The notes under the pieces were generated by a model that saw only the letters and a program-made list of their open reading frames with translations, made no database searches and had not been told where the DNA came from. A stretch of DNA of 64,000 nt, from contig NC_074716.1 of assembly GCF_947242115.1 (NCBI RefSeq), positions 1,876,001 through 1,940,000 of the forward strand, written 5' to 3'. Position numbers and translations under genes: made by a program. The DNA comes from Biomphalaria glabrata. Its lineage: Eukaryota; Mollusca; Gastropoda; Planorbidae. Shown piece after piece: positions 35,601 to 46,339 of the stretch. Position 1 is the stretch's first letter, and each line of letters opens with the position of its first letter.

Positions 35601-38600
35601 GGATAGATGAACCAAATAACCAATTTGTAGGGATAGATGGAGCAAACTAAACACTGTGTAGGGATAGATGAACCAAATAACCAATTTGTAGGGATAGATG
35701 AAGCAAACTAAACATTGTGTAGGGATAGATGGAACAAACTAAACATTGTGTAGGGATAGATGGAGCAAATAACCAATTTGTAGGGATAGATGGAGCAAAC
35801 TAAACACTGTGTAGGGATAGATGGAGCAAACTAAACACTGTGTAGGGATAGATGGAGCAAACTAAACACTGTGTAGGGATAGATGGAGCAAACTAAACAT
35901 TGTGTAGGGATAGATGGAGCAAACTAAACACTGTGTAGGGATAGATGAAGCAAACTAAACACTGTATAGGGATAGATGAACCAAATAACCAATTTGTAGG
36001 GATAGATGGAGCAAACTAAACACTATGTAGGGATAGATGGAGCAAACTAAACACTGTATAGGGATAGATGAACCAAATAACCAATTTGTAGGGATAGATG
36101 GAGCAAACTAAACACTGTGTAGGGATAGATGGAGCAAACTAAACACTGTGTAGGGATAGATGGAGCAAACTAAACACTGTGTAGGGATAGATGGAGCAAA
36201 CTAAACACTATGTAGGGATAGATGGAGTAAACTAAACACTGTGTAGGGATAGATGGAGCAAACTAAACACTGTGTAGGGATAGATGGAGCAAACTAAACA
36301 CTGTGTAGGGATAGATGGAGCAAATAACCAATTTGTAGGGATAGATGGAGCAAACTAAACATTGTGTAGGGATAGATGGAGCAAACTAAACACTGTGTAG
36401 GGATAGATGGAGCTAACTAAACACTGTATAGGGATAGATGACCAAATAACCAATTTGTAGGGATAGATGAAGCAAACTAAACACTGTATAGGGATAGATG
36501 AACCAAATAACCAATTTGTAGGGATAGATGAACCAAATAACCAATGTGTAGGGATAGATGAAGCAAATACCCAATTTGTAGGGATAGATGAAGCAAACTA
36601 AACACTGTATAGGGATAGATGAACCAAATAACCAATGTGTAGGGATAGATGAACCAAATAACCAATGTGTAGGGATAGATGAACCAAATAACCAATGTGT
36701 AGGGATAGATGAACCAAATAACCAATGTGTAGGGATAGATGAACCAAATAACCAATGTGTAGGGATAGATGAACCAAATAACCAATGTGTAGGGATAGAT
36801 GAACCAAATAACCAATGTGTAGGGATAGATGAACCAAATAACCAATGTGTAGGGATAGATGAACCAAATAACCAATGTGTAGGGATAGATGAACCAAATA
36901 ACCAATGTGTATGGGATAAAGCACACTTTATAGAGTGTGAATGTAGCACAAAAGAAGTCAACAATATGTAAATGGATCACAAAACATGAACGTACTTTTA
37001 ACAATGAATATTTAACTTATGGTTTCATGAGAAACACTGTTATTCAAGGCATGTTTAACCAACAGTTTTATCAAATTTGATACAGATTAAAAAAATATAT
37101 ATATATAAAAACCTGACAAATAAAATGAAGAACTACTCACCAATCCTTGGTACTTGAATGAATCATAGACACTCCGAAGCAGTAACCAAAAAGGCCACAA
37201 GTATTCGAATCTAAATTCCAATATAAAATCAGCCATAAGTACAAGTGCCCACACCAGGAGAAACCTCAAATAAAGAAAGGTGCTGAAAAAAATCAAGAGT
37301 AGAGTACATATAATATATAATACATTTATTATAATTGTATATGATATATTACATCAATAATGAGATTATCCCTATCTATCACAACTTTCTTGATATGGAC
37401 TTGGGTGTGTTATAAACAGGAGTTTCAAGAATCATGAATGAAGTAGGCTTGACTAGAATTACTAGAAAGTGAATAAGCATAAAAATGTACTAGAAACTAT
37501 ACATTTGTCCACAGACACAAATTTAACATCTAAGTCTTGTCAAATTTCTCTACATCTATATAGCTAGTCATTTTGTGTCTGTCAAACAGATCTAGAATGC
37601 TAGAATGTATATCAAAGCTAGAGCCAGATGTCTAGAATTTTTTCTACCTATCATTTTAATCTATTCCAGTTGAGTTTTGTTGCAGCTGTTGTACCTGTCC
37701 TTAAAGTATGCAACTTGAAAATGACACTACCCTACTCAAACCTAGATTGTCAACAAAAAAAAAAAAAAAACAATTTAGAAAGCTTACTGTAAGGTTGTCA
37801 TTGCCATAAGTGGTAATGGAAATAACCACTCCACTATCTAGAAAATGCACACATCTCAAATAACTCAACTCAATTCCTGTCCCTCACCTGTGTTATCACT
37901 AACAGAAGGGGTAAAGGCGAGTAACTGGCACCTTAACCAGTAAGCTTCGGGCAGGAGGGGCTTGTTACCTTTTGCTGGTTATCAACAAAGAAAAGGGAAA
38001 ACAGATCCTGCTGCCTTGTAGCTATACCCAAACATGGGAAAGGCTTTGGCAGTCAACACTAAGGAAAAAAACAGGAGCCAGGGACACTTAAGCAGTATGC
38101 AGCTCACAGTGCTGAGTCCTGGATGAGCATGCAATGCCACTAATACCAAACTGTATCACCACTTGTCATTCTTTTTGGCATGTACAGGGGGAATCTGCTG
38201 TGTGGGCAACATTGTTCTGTAGTAGATCTAAATAGTAAAATTGAGACTAGAGACACTAGAGTCCAGTTCAGTTAGATCTAGTGACTAGTCCTAAAAATTT
38301 TGTAATAATACTGTCTAAATCTAGACTAAGACTACAGCCTAGACTTAGTCTTTAGAGTAGAGTCGAGTGCCTAGGCTAGTCTGTTTAACTAGTTTAAAGG
38401 GAAACTCCCATGGTTGTTCAACTTTGACTTATATTGACATATTTAAATTCTGCATAAAAAGTTTTACCATTTATTAATTAAATATGCTAGAAACATTAAT
38501 ATTTAATAAATTAGTAGATTCTTGACATTTAAAAAAAAACAAGGGTTCATTGATATTTTGTTTTTAGGTTAGGCATACTGCACGTCAATTCAATCAACAA

Positions 38601-40024
38601 TACTGATTTGAAAGCAAATCTAGATCTAACCAATTGTATTGCTTCATTCTTACAGTGGCTGTTATGCTTAGTGACGGGCTAGTCCATAACTATGGTACAG
38701 TTACGATATATATATATATATACAATGCTTTTTTCTGTAAAAGAATAGGTGCCGGTACTCAGTGAAGGATTGCCTAACTTTTAACTACAATCTAATAAAT
38801 GAATAATAAACGTTAAAATACAAGAAAAGTAATACAGCTGTAACGGTGCATACTGTCACAAAAAAAGCACTGGGATATATCTATATATCAAAGCATTAGG
38901 ATAACCAACTGAAGAAAAAAAGTTACATTTTCATCTACACCCTTGACTGTCCAAAAAAGTAAATAGATTTTGAGTCTGACAGATTCTAACAAACTGGTCA
39001 GTGTAAAGTGTAAGGCTAGCCTAGAAGCTATGTCACACTATGTGTAGTCAGTCATGACAAGACATCCAAGCGATAGTGTTTGTTTTTTGTAGAGTGGTCA
39101 GGAAATGTTTTTTGTGGAGTGGTCAAGAAAGAAAATACACACTGCCATGGTTAGTCAAGTATGTAGATTGTAAATCTATTCTTAACACATTTTTTTCTTT
39201 GCTTACAAGATCTAGATATCTAGATCTAAGTCTAAGTAATCAAACTACATGTAACTATTGTAACATAGACCTAGATCTATATCAGTATATCTTTCATGAC
39301 AATCATGAAATAGTAAAGTTTACTCAATTTTACTGTATTTTCAAAATCATCTGTGTTTACATTTAAGAGTCTGTAGTGTAGAGTCTAAGACTTAGTAAGA
39401 GTGTAGACTGTAGTCTAGTGGTAGTCACTCCTAACAGACTTAAGAAGTTTAAGAGTAAGAGTCACTAAGTAAGTCTAAAGCCAGTCCTGCCAGTCTAAAG
39501 TCTAAGACTAGATCTAGTAAGACTAAAATGACTAAGTCTAAGACTAAATCTAAAATAAGTGTAGTCACACTCATCACACTGTGAGTGTGACTGTACTCTG
39601 TAGTCTAGAGACTCAAATTTTACTCGTCTCTAGACTACTAGATCTACTACTACTGATTTAACTGATTAGTCTGGACTGACTCATTATCATAGAGTCTAGA
39701 CTTCTAGACCTAGAGATCTACTGTCTTATTGTCTGTACTTAGATCTAGACTATTACTCTTAGTCGTTAGTGTTAGTGTCTTTACTGTCTACACCACTACA
39801 GACTACAATCTGTCTTATTTAGCCTAGATCTAGATCGTCATACTCTTAGACAAACTTAGCTAGCCTAGTGTAGTCACTAGTGAGTAGTAGACTACTGTAA
39901 AAGAGTAAAAAAGTAAGAGTTATCTCTGTTTTTTGGCCTACCTTCCGTAGATACCATCTGTTATTTTACTTCGTTTCAGCGGACGCCGAATCTTTCCGCA
40001 GTCAACATTCCGCGGCCTCTTCAT
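17692..40024 (-). CDS. MACO1: Macoilin (MACO1/TMEM57), 12 coding exons, 685 aa
   Basis: Exons in transcript order: 40024-39942, 37282-37141, 33555-33429, 31964-31835, 30129-30063, 29612-29516, 27094-26563, 22995-22837, 22131-21958, 19921-19801, 19340-19166, 17942-17692. Phases close throughout. Macoilin is a conserved ER/neuronal multi-pass membrane protein with a C-terminal coiled coil. The N-terminus MKRPRNVDCGKIRRPLKR matches macoilin. Membrane segments lie near residues 30-49, 76-112, 123-138 and 163-175 (IGYPVVTLGFGFKSYVSY). Residues 216-392 are low-complexity, Ser/Asn/Ala-rich and lineage-variable. The coiled coil spans ~393-625 (KKLKADLQSSRNSEHELRSQ; EVLMKALSTMQDKNTELENN; KSKIAEVMALIP). 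The C-terminus has LNPNASDYKPK, as in vertebrates. Human macoilin is 664 aa. Introns carry an exceptional load of tandem arrays. Confidence 0.95.
17943..19165 (-). other. MACO1 intron 11
   Basis: Contains an ~80-bp tandem duplication (about 18724-18883, 'agtaattttgctcacatca') and then a SINE (18880-19045). The rest is AT-rich with no repeat recognised. Confidence 0.5.
18880..19045 (-). mobile_element. tRNA-derived SINE (family C)
   Basis: On the minus strand the head GGCTGCCTGGTCGTGCGG is followed by a B-box-like GAGGGTTCAAACCCTGCC. A body with CCTGCGGGAGGTTTGGAC and a tail ending ATCCGAAACATGTAAAAC follow. The tail alone recurs in the opposite orientation near 58955-58980, and a decayed body recurs near 32228-32310. 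Confidence 0.78.
19341..19800 (-). other. MACO1 intron 10: A/T homopolymer-rich
   Basis: 460 bp dominated by A runs (19351-19370, 19545-19620, 19777-19791) and T runs (19390-19404). Nothing else seen. Confidence 0.6.
19902..20408 (-). repeat. 50-bp minisatellite carrying copies of the MACO1 exon 10 acceptor
   Basis: About ten units of ~50 bp. The first overlaps the real exon 10 boundary. In transcript sense each unit reads TTTCCCTATATCAG then AAATGAGTGTACAGACACA, that is the polypyrimidine/AG signal plus about 20 nt of exon 10. All units keep CAG (two have CTATAACAG). About nine decoy acceptors therefore lie upstream of the true one at 19922. Confidence 0.93.
20797..21951. repeat. 30-bp minisatellite in MACO1 intron 9, ~38 units
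   Basis: Units of 'tttagatccagtctactata' plus 'cagtatggc' or 'cagtgtgtc'. Between 21311 and 21530 some units insert 'aaagtaaaacttactctac', a higher-order variant. The array ends about 6 nt inside the exon 9 donor (21957). Confidence 0.95.
22132..22836 (-). other. MACO1 intron 8 with long G and C runs
   Basis: Plus-strand G runs at about 22226-22242 and 22313-22329 and a C run at about 22410-22424 followed by T. Poly-G runs of this size can form quadruplexes. No repeat family recognised. Confidence 0.6.
23583..25090. repeat. 48-bp minisatellite in MACO1 intron 7, ~31 units
   Basis: Unit 'gtcctgagatgaggtttaaa' plus 'ctgtcttcagagtctacatg' plus 'caagacta'. The 48-bp period is divisible by three, so both strands stay open for about 500 codons (plus: MRFKLSSESTCKTSPE repeats; minus: LISGLVLHVDSEDSLN repeats). 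It lies wholly inside intron 7 (22996-26562) with no splice sites linking it to MACO1. I treat it as non-coding satellite DNA. A short telomere-like 'agggttaggttatcc' borders it at 23578. Confidence 0.93.
25691..25936. repeat. Tandem repeat, ~24-26 bp x 10
   Basis: Degenerate units of 'gtcacagatcacaaagaaga'. In MACO1 intron 7. The rest of that intron (25100-25690, 25940-26560) is AT-rich with a 26-bp duplication ('gttatgtgcaacgcacagtt') at 26077-26128. Confidence 0.85.
27095..28740 (-). other. MACO1 intron 6, distal part
   Basis: AT-rich sequence with a G run near 27237-27250, (CA)n near 27441-27452 and A runs near 27927-27941. ORFs here are short and domain-free. No mobile element recognised. 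Confidence 0.45.
28745..29528 (-). repeat. ~57-bp tandem array carrying copies of the MACO1 exon 6 donor
   Basis: In transcript sense the exon 6 end GATAGACCTAAAG/GTAAGTAAGG is followed by repeated units containing CCTAAAGGTAAGTTAGG, AATGTGATAGAAATAA and GCTGCATTGGGTATG. Intact GTAAGT or GTGAGT copies after CTAAAG occur near 28748, 28774, 29054, 29162 and 29214. Other units carry decayed CCTAAAGGAAAG. The 28780-28930 part is a shorter ~29-bp derivative ('cttcttacttatcat'). Confidence 0.85.
30400..31640 (-). mobile_element. 5'-truncated LINE reverse-transcriptase relic
   Basis: On the minus strand, RT-domain fragments appear in family order. First come DMISSLRLLQ and YIVFVDLFKASAEMAF, a decayed form of the FVDLTKAFD motif (about 31540-31440). 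Next is VKQGCVLTLTLFGIF (about 31310-31265), then LLYGSETW-like sequence (about 30890). Last is RRLGWLSRVHRIPQGRLPQD and DVCKCDMKIFKIDTYS (30740-30563). Several stops and frame changes separate them, so the copy is dead. In MACO1 intron 4 (30130-31834). Intron 5 (29613-30062) shows nothing notable. Confidence 0.85.
32228..32310 (-). mobile_element. Decayed fragment of SINE family C
   Basis: 'cctcttgcaggatggcaggg' resembles the 'cctcccgcaggacgacgggg' of the SINE at 18880-19045, at lower identity. In MACO1 intron 3 (31965-33428); the rest of that intron is AT-rich plus the array that follows. Confidence 0.45.
33009..33340. repeat. Tandem repeat, ~37 bp x 9
   Basis: Units 'ttgtattagtgaaataggtc' plus 'agtaacatatgactgat'. 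In MACO1 intron 3. Confidence 0.92.
33640..34010 (-). mobile_element. LINE 3' end with RT C-terminal tail, copy 1
   Basis: The minus frame 34008-33700 reads a typical C-terminal tail of a Jockey/CR1-like ORF2: RRLKSKVAIIHKTLNHNLQI, then YKYSFFPSAIRAWNGLP, then LAEFKSLVNMHD and a stop. A conserved 3' tail follows (ATCATCTTCTTTTTTGAAGT, ACGTCTGTATTC). The same tail is at 62166-62404 (minus), 59515-59760 (plus) and 61592-61735 (plus). 5'-truncated. In MACO1 intron 2 (33556-37140). Confidence 0.88.
34870..35103 (-). mobile_element. tRNA-derived SINE (family B), full length
   Basis: On the minus strand the head TAGTGGCTGAGCCATTAAGC carries an A-box-like stretch, and CTGGGTTTGAATCTCGG is the B box. 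The body has GTGAAGACAGAGATTTTGAA, a GTACCTGACTTTAG block, TGGCCACATGACACCC, and an end near CATCTGTCC. Same family as 8178-8337 and 58708-58915. In MACO1 intron 2. Confidence 0.85.
35385..36912. repeat. 30/31-bp minisatellite in MACO1 intron 2, ~50 units
   Basis: Two unit types share 'tagggatagatg' and continue 'aaccaaataaccaatgtg' (30 bp) or 'gagcaaactaaacactgtg' (31 bp). They are interspersed until about 36610, after which ten or so identical 30-bp units run in phase. The 30-bp block leaves one plus frame and all three minus frames open, giving spurious ORFs of 100-180 codons. Confidence 0.95.
37283..39941 (-). other. MACO1 intron 1
   Basis: Contains a dispersed-repeat-like block of unknown class at about 37880-38225 (with 'cagtaagcttcgggcaggag') and a (TA)n tract at 38707-38722. 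From about 38220, and strongly from 39200 to 39910, it is low-complexity DNA dominated by CTAG, AGATCT and AGTCTA words. No coding evidence for the 96-codon ORF at 39076. Confidence 0.5.
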
Positions 40025-40225
40025 AGTCTTACCAGACAACAGTCATTAATTAGTTTTTACTATCTCCAACGAATATTATCTTTAAAAATCCTTGTCGGAC
40101 ACCACTTTACTGTTCTTAATTTATTATAACAATCCTGGAAGTACTTCACTGCTCGATGTCCTTGCACATGCGCTTTCAATCACTTGCGAAATAAGATTTG
40201 CATCTTGGGAACGACATCAACAAAC
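40025..40225. promoter_or_regulatory. MACO1/CCT8 bidirectional promoter
   Basis: Only 201 bp separate the MACO1 ATG (minus, 40024) and the CCT8 ATG (plus, 40226), so both 5' UTRs and the core promoter must fit here unless upstream non-coding exons exist. No TATA box is placed convincingly for either gene. A GCACATGCGC motif at 40164-40173 is one step from the NRF1 palindrome GCGCATGCGC, a factor often found at TATA-less bidirectional housekeeping promoters. Head-to-head arrangement is seen directly; function is inferred. Confidence 0.75.
40164..40173. promoter_or_regulatory. NRF1-like site
   Basis: gcacatgcgc, one mismatch from the NRF1 consensus core, 53 bp upstream of the CCT8 ATG and 140 bp upstream of the MACO1 ATG. 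Confidence 0.45.
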
Positions 40226-43200
40226 ATGGCGCTGCACGTACCACGAGCTCCGGGCTTTGCCCAAATGATGAAAGATGGTGCTAGGGTAAATAAACAATAA
40301 TTTTACTATCTAGAATTATAATAGAAAGATTGTTTTATATACTTTCTTTTTCGTTGTTTATATATTTTTTCTTGAAAATGTAATTAATAGATCTAGAATA
40401 ATAGCCGGTATGACTGGTAAAATCATGTCAGTCGCGTAATCAAATTAGCAACCACAATCCAGTCTTAGACATGATTCCAGATAAGATCTAAAATCTAATC
40501 AATCATCTATCTATAATCTACACTAAGACTAAGTCTAAGACTCAGATCTGCAGAATTTAGTAGAATCTAGAAATTATAGGTCTAGAGTGATTTAGAATAT
40601 AGATTATAGATCTAGAGATCTATATTGCGCATTCTTCTAGATAGAATTAGAGAATGAGAATGCCAAGATTCTCAAAGTAGTCAAAGATTATTTATAGATT
40701 CTAGAAAAAAAAAGAAGTTTCTAGAATAATTACTTACTGTGTAACTAGCCCCTAGTCTAGTCTGTCACTAGTCACTCACTAGTGTCACTATTAAATTCTA
40801 TTAGTCTATATAGTGACTATAAATTTCTAGTATTAAATTAGACTAGATTCTAGTCGGTAGAATTTTTAGATCTTCTAGTCTCTAGTGACTCTTGTCTAGT
40901 ATTATTTTAAATATTATTTACTTAATTTAAATTTAGTATTATCTAGTTAAGTCTAATTGGGGTAGTCCGGTAGTAGACTTGATCAAGATAATTCTAGATT
41001 CTAGACTTTACTGATCTAGATACTTTTTAATTCTTACTCATATCACTCTAGAATACTCTAGATTAGTCTAGATCTAGAATTAGATTTAGAATCTAGTCTA
41101 TACTACTCTCCCTCTATTACTATACTCTATTTCTATACTAGATCTCTAGTAACTAGTTTTTCCCAGCCTGGTGTTCATTGTGAATTGTGACAGTTACAAA
41201 GTGATCTTCTCTTCATGTTAGACTAACTCTTCCCTTCTGAGACTGAGGCTCTGTCTATTCCTGGACTTAAATCTAGATCTAGCAACTTATCTTGCGTCAC
41301 ACTTCTAGATGTAGAGATAGAGATGGCAGATCTATTTATCCTTTTAAATATCAATAATCATCCTATTTCCCCCTCTCTCTATTCAGTCAATACTGACAGT
41401 CACAATACAATACCTTCAAAACCTTATTATAGATAGAATGTAGATCTAGATTAGTTATAGATTCCAACTGACTCAAGAGATCTCTAGTAGTCTGAACATG
41501 TGAAGTTTTGTTTTCTCTGCAAAACAGTTCTGTTGGGCTGATTATGTTAAAATGTGAGGCTGTCATTAATGGGTAAAGACATAAAGAAAAATGTAATCCT
41601 GCAGCTTTTTGCATTTTTGAACAGGTCTCTAATATTATTAATAATTATTTTGTAGATATCCAAATTGTGTGTTGACTGTTGTAATATATTTTGTTTATTT
41701 AGAGTTGATTCAACTAAAAATTGAAAATAATTCAATAAAGTAGAAATCTGAATTTACTACAGTTTATAGGGAGGTGAAATAAAAAATGTATCTTTGAAAA
41801 AACAATTTTTCATAGTACATCATTAAAATACTTTAAAAGAACTTTCCAATGGTGTATAAATATGACTGTATGTTTAACAGAAAGTTATGATTTTTTTTTT
41901 GGTCTGTCGCCAAAATAAAAAATTAGGTAAGAAATAGAATATCTATCAACATGTCTTGAAGTTTTGCCTTTCACATTGAACATGCATTTACTTTGGCTTA
42001 GAAACACAACTGAATTCAGTTAATAGACAACAAAAAGTTTAAAAGTTGGAATTGAGTTGCCTAGACTATAGATCTATTTATAAAAAATGAAAATTAATAG
42101 TGGATCTAGTATTAGTAGTAAATATCTAGCTCACAAATCTGATTTCATTTATATTTATGAACTTCACTTGTTTAGAATGTAAATATTGATGAAATAAACA
42201 AATTATCAGGTCTAGAGCTTCAAGAAATGTCAGAGGGGTGTGGACAAAATGGCGGTGTTGTGATGGCAGAAAAGTACAAAATATTTTTAAAGTGGGATCA
42301 AAATCGCCTGAAACAATTTTTTTTCAAATGCGCTTTAAAATTCATTTGACGACGATAAATACGCAAAAACTATTTGAATATATCCAGAATATTAGGCCTT
42401 ACATTGCCTCAAATGGTTATACACCGAGGACGAAATTTCCTTATCAAAAACTTAAAAAAAAACTGTAAAACCCATATCCCACAATGCTAACATATTTTCA
42501 AGTTTTTGAGCAATGCGACGAAGATATCGCGATAAAACTTGGTAGAATTATAGCCATGCATGATATCTAGCGTAAAAAAAAAAGAATCATGGGGCATTTT
42601 CCTGGACCCTGTATTGCTAAAAACAAAAAAAAAGGAGTATTTTTGATAATAAATTTTAAAATGATAAATAACTTTTAAAAAAAAAAGTAATTAAGCATTA
42701 TATAGGCCTTTGTCTAAAGTAATCGATAACACAAGTTTAAAACTTGTCACATTTCATTCAAAAGTGTAATAAATTTGCAAGTGAGGCCTATGTTAAAAAA
42801 AAAAAAAAAGTCAAAATCGCAATCTCAACCTTTTCTGTCATTTTTTTTACTTCCGCACTTCCGGGTTTTGTCGCCTAGCTACAGTTAAGACTCTATTAAA
42901 TGTATATTTCAACTACACTGAGTGTGCATTCTTAATGGTCAGTGTAGGCTTATTTGTACTTTTAGTTTTTGTCAGTGACATTAATTAGCCTAAGAAATGA
43001 GACTATTGACTAGAAAGTAAATAATTATGTGATTTTTAGTGTAGCTTCCTCACCCACCACCCAATATTGAAGAATCACTATTTCAGTAAGAAACTAATTC
43101 TAATTAACATTTGTAGCTTGAATATTGAGGTATTCAAAATTAGATTACTTGACTGTAATTTGACCAAAACAATAATGAATCATTCTCCTTCGATCTAAAG

Positions 43201-46200
43201 ATCAAGATCGTCTTTGAAAATAATTGTATTGAATAATCCACGAAACAGATGTTTATACAATAATATATTAAAACAAAATTATAGTAATTTAGGAAGATCA
43301 CTACAACATCATGTAAACAGATCCCTGAAGTTAGTCGCAATGTTGTTTTTTTTTACACCTGAACTTAATATTTAAACAACTAACGACACAAAAATCTAGG
43401 TTTTACTTTATTTTTAATTATAACTAATTGACAGTTTATACAATAAAATATTAAAACAAAATTATAGTAATTTAGTAAGATCACTACAACATCATGTAAA
43501 CAGATCCCTGAAGTTAGTCTCAATGTTTTTTTTTTTTGTTTGTTTGTTTTGTTTGGTTTTTTTTACACCTGAACTTAATATTTAAAAAACTAATGACACA
43601 AAAATCTAGGTTTTACTTTATTTTTAATTATAACTTATTGACAGTTCATAGTTGTTATCCTATATGATATCAAAAAATAACCATCTATTAAGTCTGCATT
43701 AGTTGGTTTGTACTGATTATAGTTCTTACATTTTTAGTCTTAAGTCTATTTACCAATTTTATATAACCTTGTTTATCTGACCAGCAAGTTACTAGTACCA
43801 AAACGATTCCATTGTTGTCTATTAACTGAATTCAGTTGTGTTTCTAAGCCAAAGTAAATGCATGTTCAATGTGAAAGGCAAAACTTCAAGACATGTTGAT
43901 AGATATTTTATTTCTTACCTAATTTTTTATTTTGGCGACAGACCAAAACTTGTAATAAAACTTGGCAAGACTTTTTTTTTATGCACTACATTATAAAAAG
44001 ACTTTTTTTTTAATGTTGTATATCTGATGCAAGCACTCAATTAAAGGAAATAATAATTGATGATGTGTTTATTAACAGTTACAAAGCACACAAACAATGA
44101 TTGCAACACAAGTTCCATCTGTCCTTTCCCACCTGAACCTTAAAACAGACCACCAAAAATACTTCCCAGTGTCGCTCCAGTTCCTTAATCTAGTTCCCTG
44201 GTGGCATGAAGGACGGCTCTTAGCTCCAGACATCGTAGACTCCCTATCTCTTGCTGCTCACTTAAGCGGAACTCAGCAATCCCTCTTGCTTGTATTAACA
44301 TGCCATCTATTACTTGTGTTGAACTGTGCACTGTTGTGCACCATAAGCATTGGCACAGAAGCAGAATTATAACAATATATTTGAGCATAGAAATGGATAC
44401 TTTTTATTGCTACCTGATATTATCAACCTTTAAAAAAATGTGCAGCTTTAAATAAAAAAAAATGTTTGCAAAATACTGCATAACTGGTTTGACTATAACA
44501 GTGTTAGTTCCTTATCATATAACCAAGATTTCCTTATAGATTTAGTCATAAACATTTTGTAATTCTTTACTCCTCAGCATTTCAGTGGTCTAGAAGAGGC
44601 AGTGTATAGAAACATAGATGCTTGTAGAGAATTAGCAAAGACAACTATTTCTGCTTTTGGCCCTCATGGTATATTTTTATTTATTCTCGAAAGTTAAATT
44701 TGGTTGGAACTTTTATTTAAAGGCCTTATTTTAATATTTTATTTTTCAATTTTGTTATATTGATTGAATGGGTAAGCTAAAAAAGAAATGTAACTTAGGA
44801 TCTTTCTTATGCTAGGTCATTTATAGGCCTAATGTGAGGTCATTTATGGCAATGGTAAATCTCAACTTACTGAGTTAACCCTTTGACAACTAGAGTCGCC
44901 GCTACTGGTTGACAACTAGAGTCGCTCGCAATCGCCAATTTTGGGTTGTTTCGTTTACGCACGCACTGCTAGTTTTTTAAAAACTATTTATACCTTTACT
45001 AACTCTGACCTAGAAGAGCGATAGTGATACTATTTTTAGGTGTTTATTTTGTCTCTGCAGCATGTTAGAATGGATTTTTATGATTTTTTGAAAATTACGT
45101 TGTTGTTGTTTTTTTTTGCTAGCCTAGAAAATGGAACATATTTAGGCTTTAATAGAATAAGATTTTAATGGGAATATTAATGTTTAAGCTGTAGAATAAG
45201 GATATAATGATTGGGGTAAGTGTTTTAGAACCATTTAAAACCGATAGTAGTGAAAATAAATAAAAAATTGATGCTAGATCCAGTATTGAATATGTTAGAT
45301 CTAGTGAAACGGGAGATTGGAAGGCAACTAAATATGACATGATATTTTAATGTTTTTGAGCTCTGTAGGCTTATTTATGACTTCAAACATGATACTTAAC
45401 TCTAGGTCTATTTTTTCTATTATAAAAAGAAGGTTTTTGTTAACTTTTATTAGTTTTTTTTCTGTGAATTTATTCAAAAAATTGATTTTTTAAAATAGCT
45501 GATACAGAGTTATATCCCTTCTCTTAGGGATGGGGTAGATAGTTTCTTACAACTGCTTAGTGGTGAAATTGTTAATGTTAATAGGCAAGATTTTTTTTTT
45601 ATTATTATTATTGAATATTGTTTGGTGAGACAGTAGCTCTTTAATTTATATATATTTTAAAAAAGAATTTAAAATAGGCCTCATTGTTGAGTTTGCATTT
45701 TTCAGGCCAAAACAAAATGGTGATTAATCATTTGGAAAAACTTTTTGTCACAAATGATGCTGCCACCATCTTGAGAGAGTTGGAAGTGGAGCATCCAGCA
45801 GCCAAAATTCTTGTCATGGCCTCCCAGCAACAAGAACAGGAATGTGGAGATGGAACCAATTTTGTTTTGGGCTTTGCTGGTGCTCTCTTAGAGAATGCTG
45901 AAGAACTGTTGAGAATGGTAAATAAAAAATTCATTTAAGCGGAGACACTTTTGTTTCTTAATATTTGTAATCCAATAACTCAGCTTCTAATTTGCAGTGT
46001 CTAAAAAAGTTTATCCTCTATTTTGTAGGGTCTATCTGTTGCTGAAGTAACAGAAGGTTATGAAATGGCTCTGAAGAAAGCTTTGAATATTTTGGAAGGT
46101 ATATTGGTTTTGTTTAAGTTGGCCATTTTCATAATCCTCTAGTCTACAATAATTGAATTATTATATTTTAAAAATATTTTGATCTCATGATAGAAGGGAC

Positions 46201-46288
46201 TTGCTTTTAAAAATATTAAAATTGAATTGTCTTATAACTAAATTAGGCATATTTTCATTTTCTCTGATTAATATGTTTTTTCTGACCT

Positions 46289-46339
<51 letters not shown>

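Noticed and set aside
35385-36912. CRISPR-like array
   Set aside because: Units are directly adjacent with no unique spacers, in a eukaryotic intron.
36413-37004. Overlapping 108-183-aa ORFs in several frames
   Set aside because: All are read-throughs of the 30-bp array in MACO1 intron 2.
37880-38225. Candidate mobile element with 'cagtaagcttcgggcaggag'
   Set aside because: Looks like a dispersed repeat, but I found no ends, no second copy in the window and no coding trace; described only within the intron entry.
42238-42468. 76-aa ORF in the foldback interior
   Set aside because: No recognisable motif and no second copy to test for constraint.
44097-44388. 91-aa plus ORF and 67-aa minus ORF starting with a hydrophobic signal-like segment
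   Set aside because: Overlapping frames in an intron of CCT8, no recognisable domain, no supporting splice structure.
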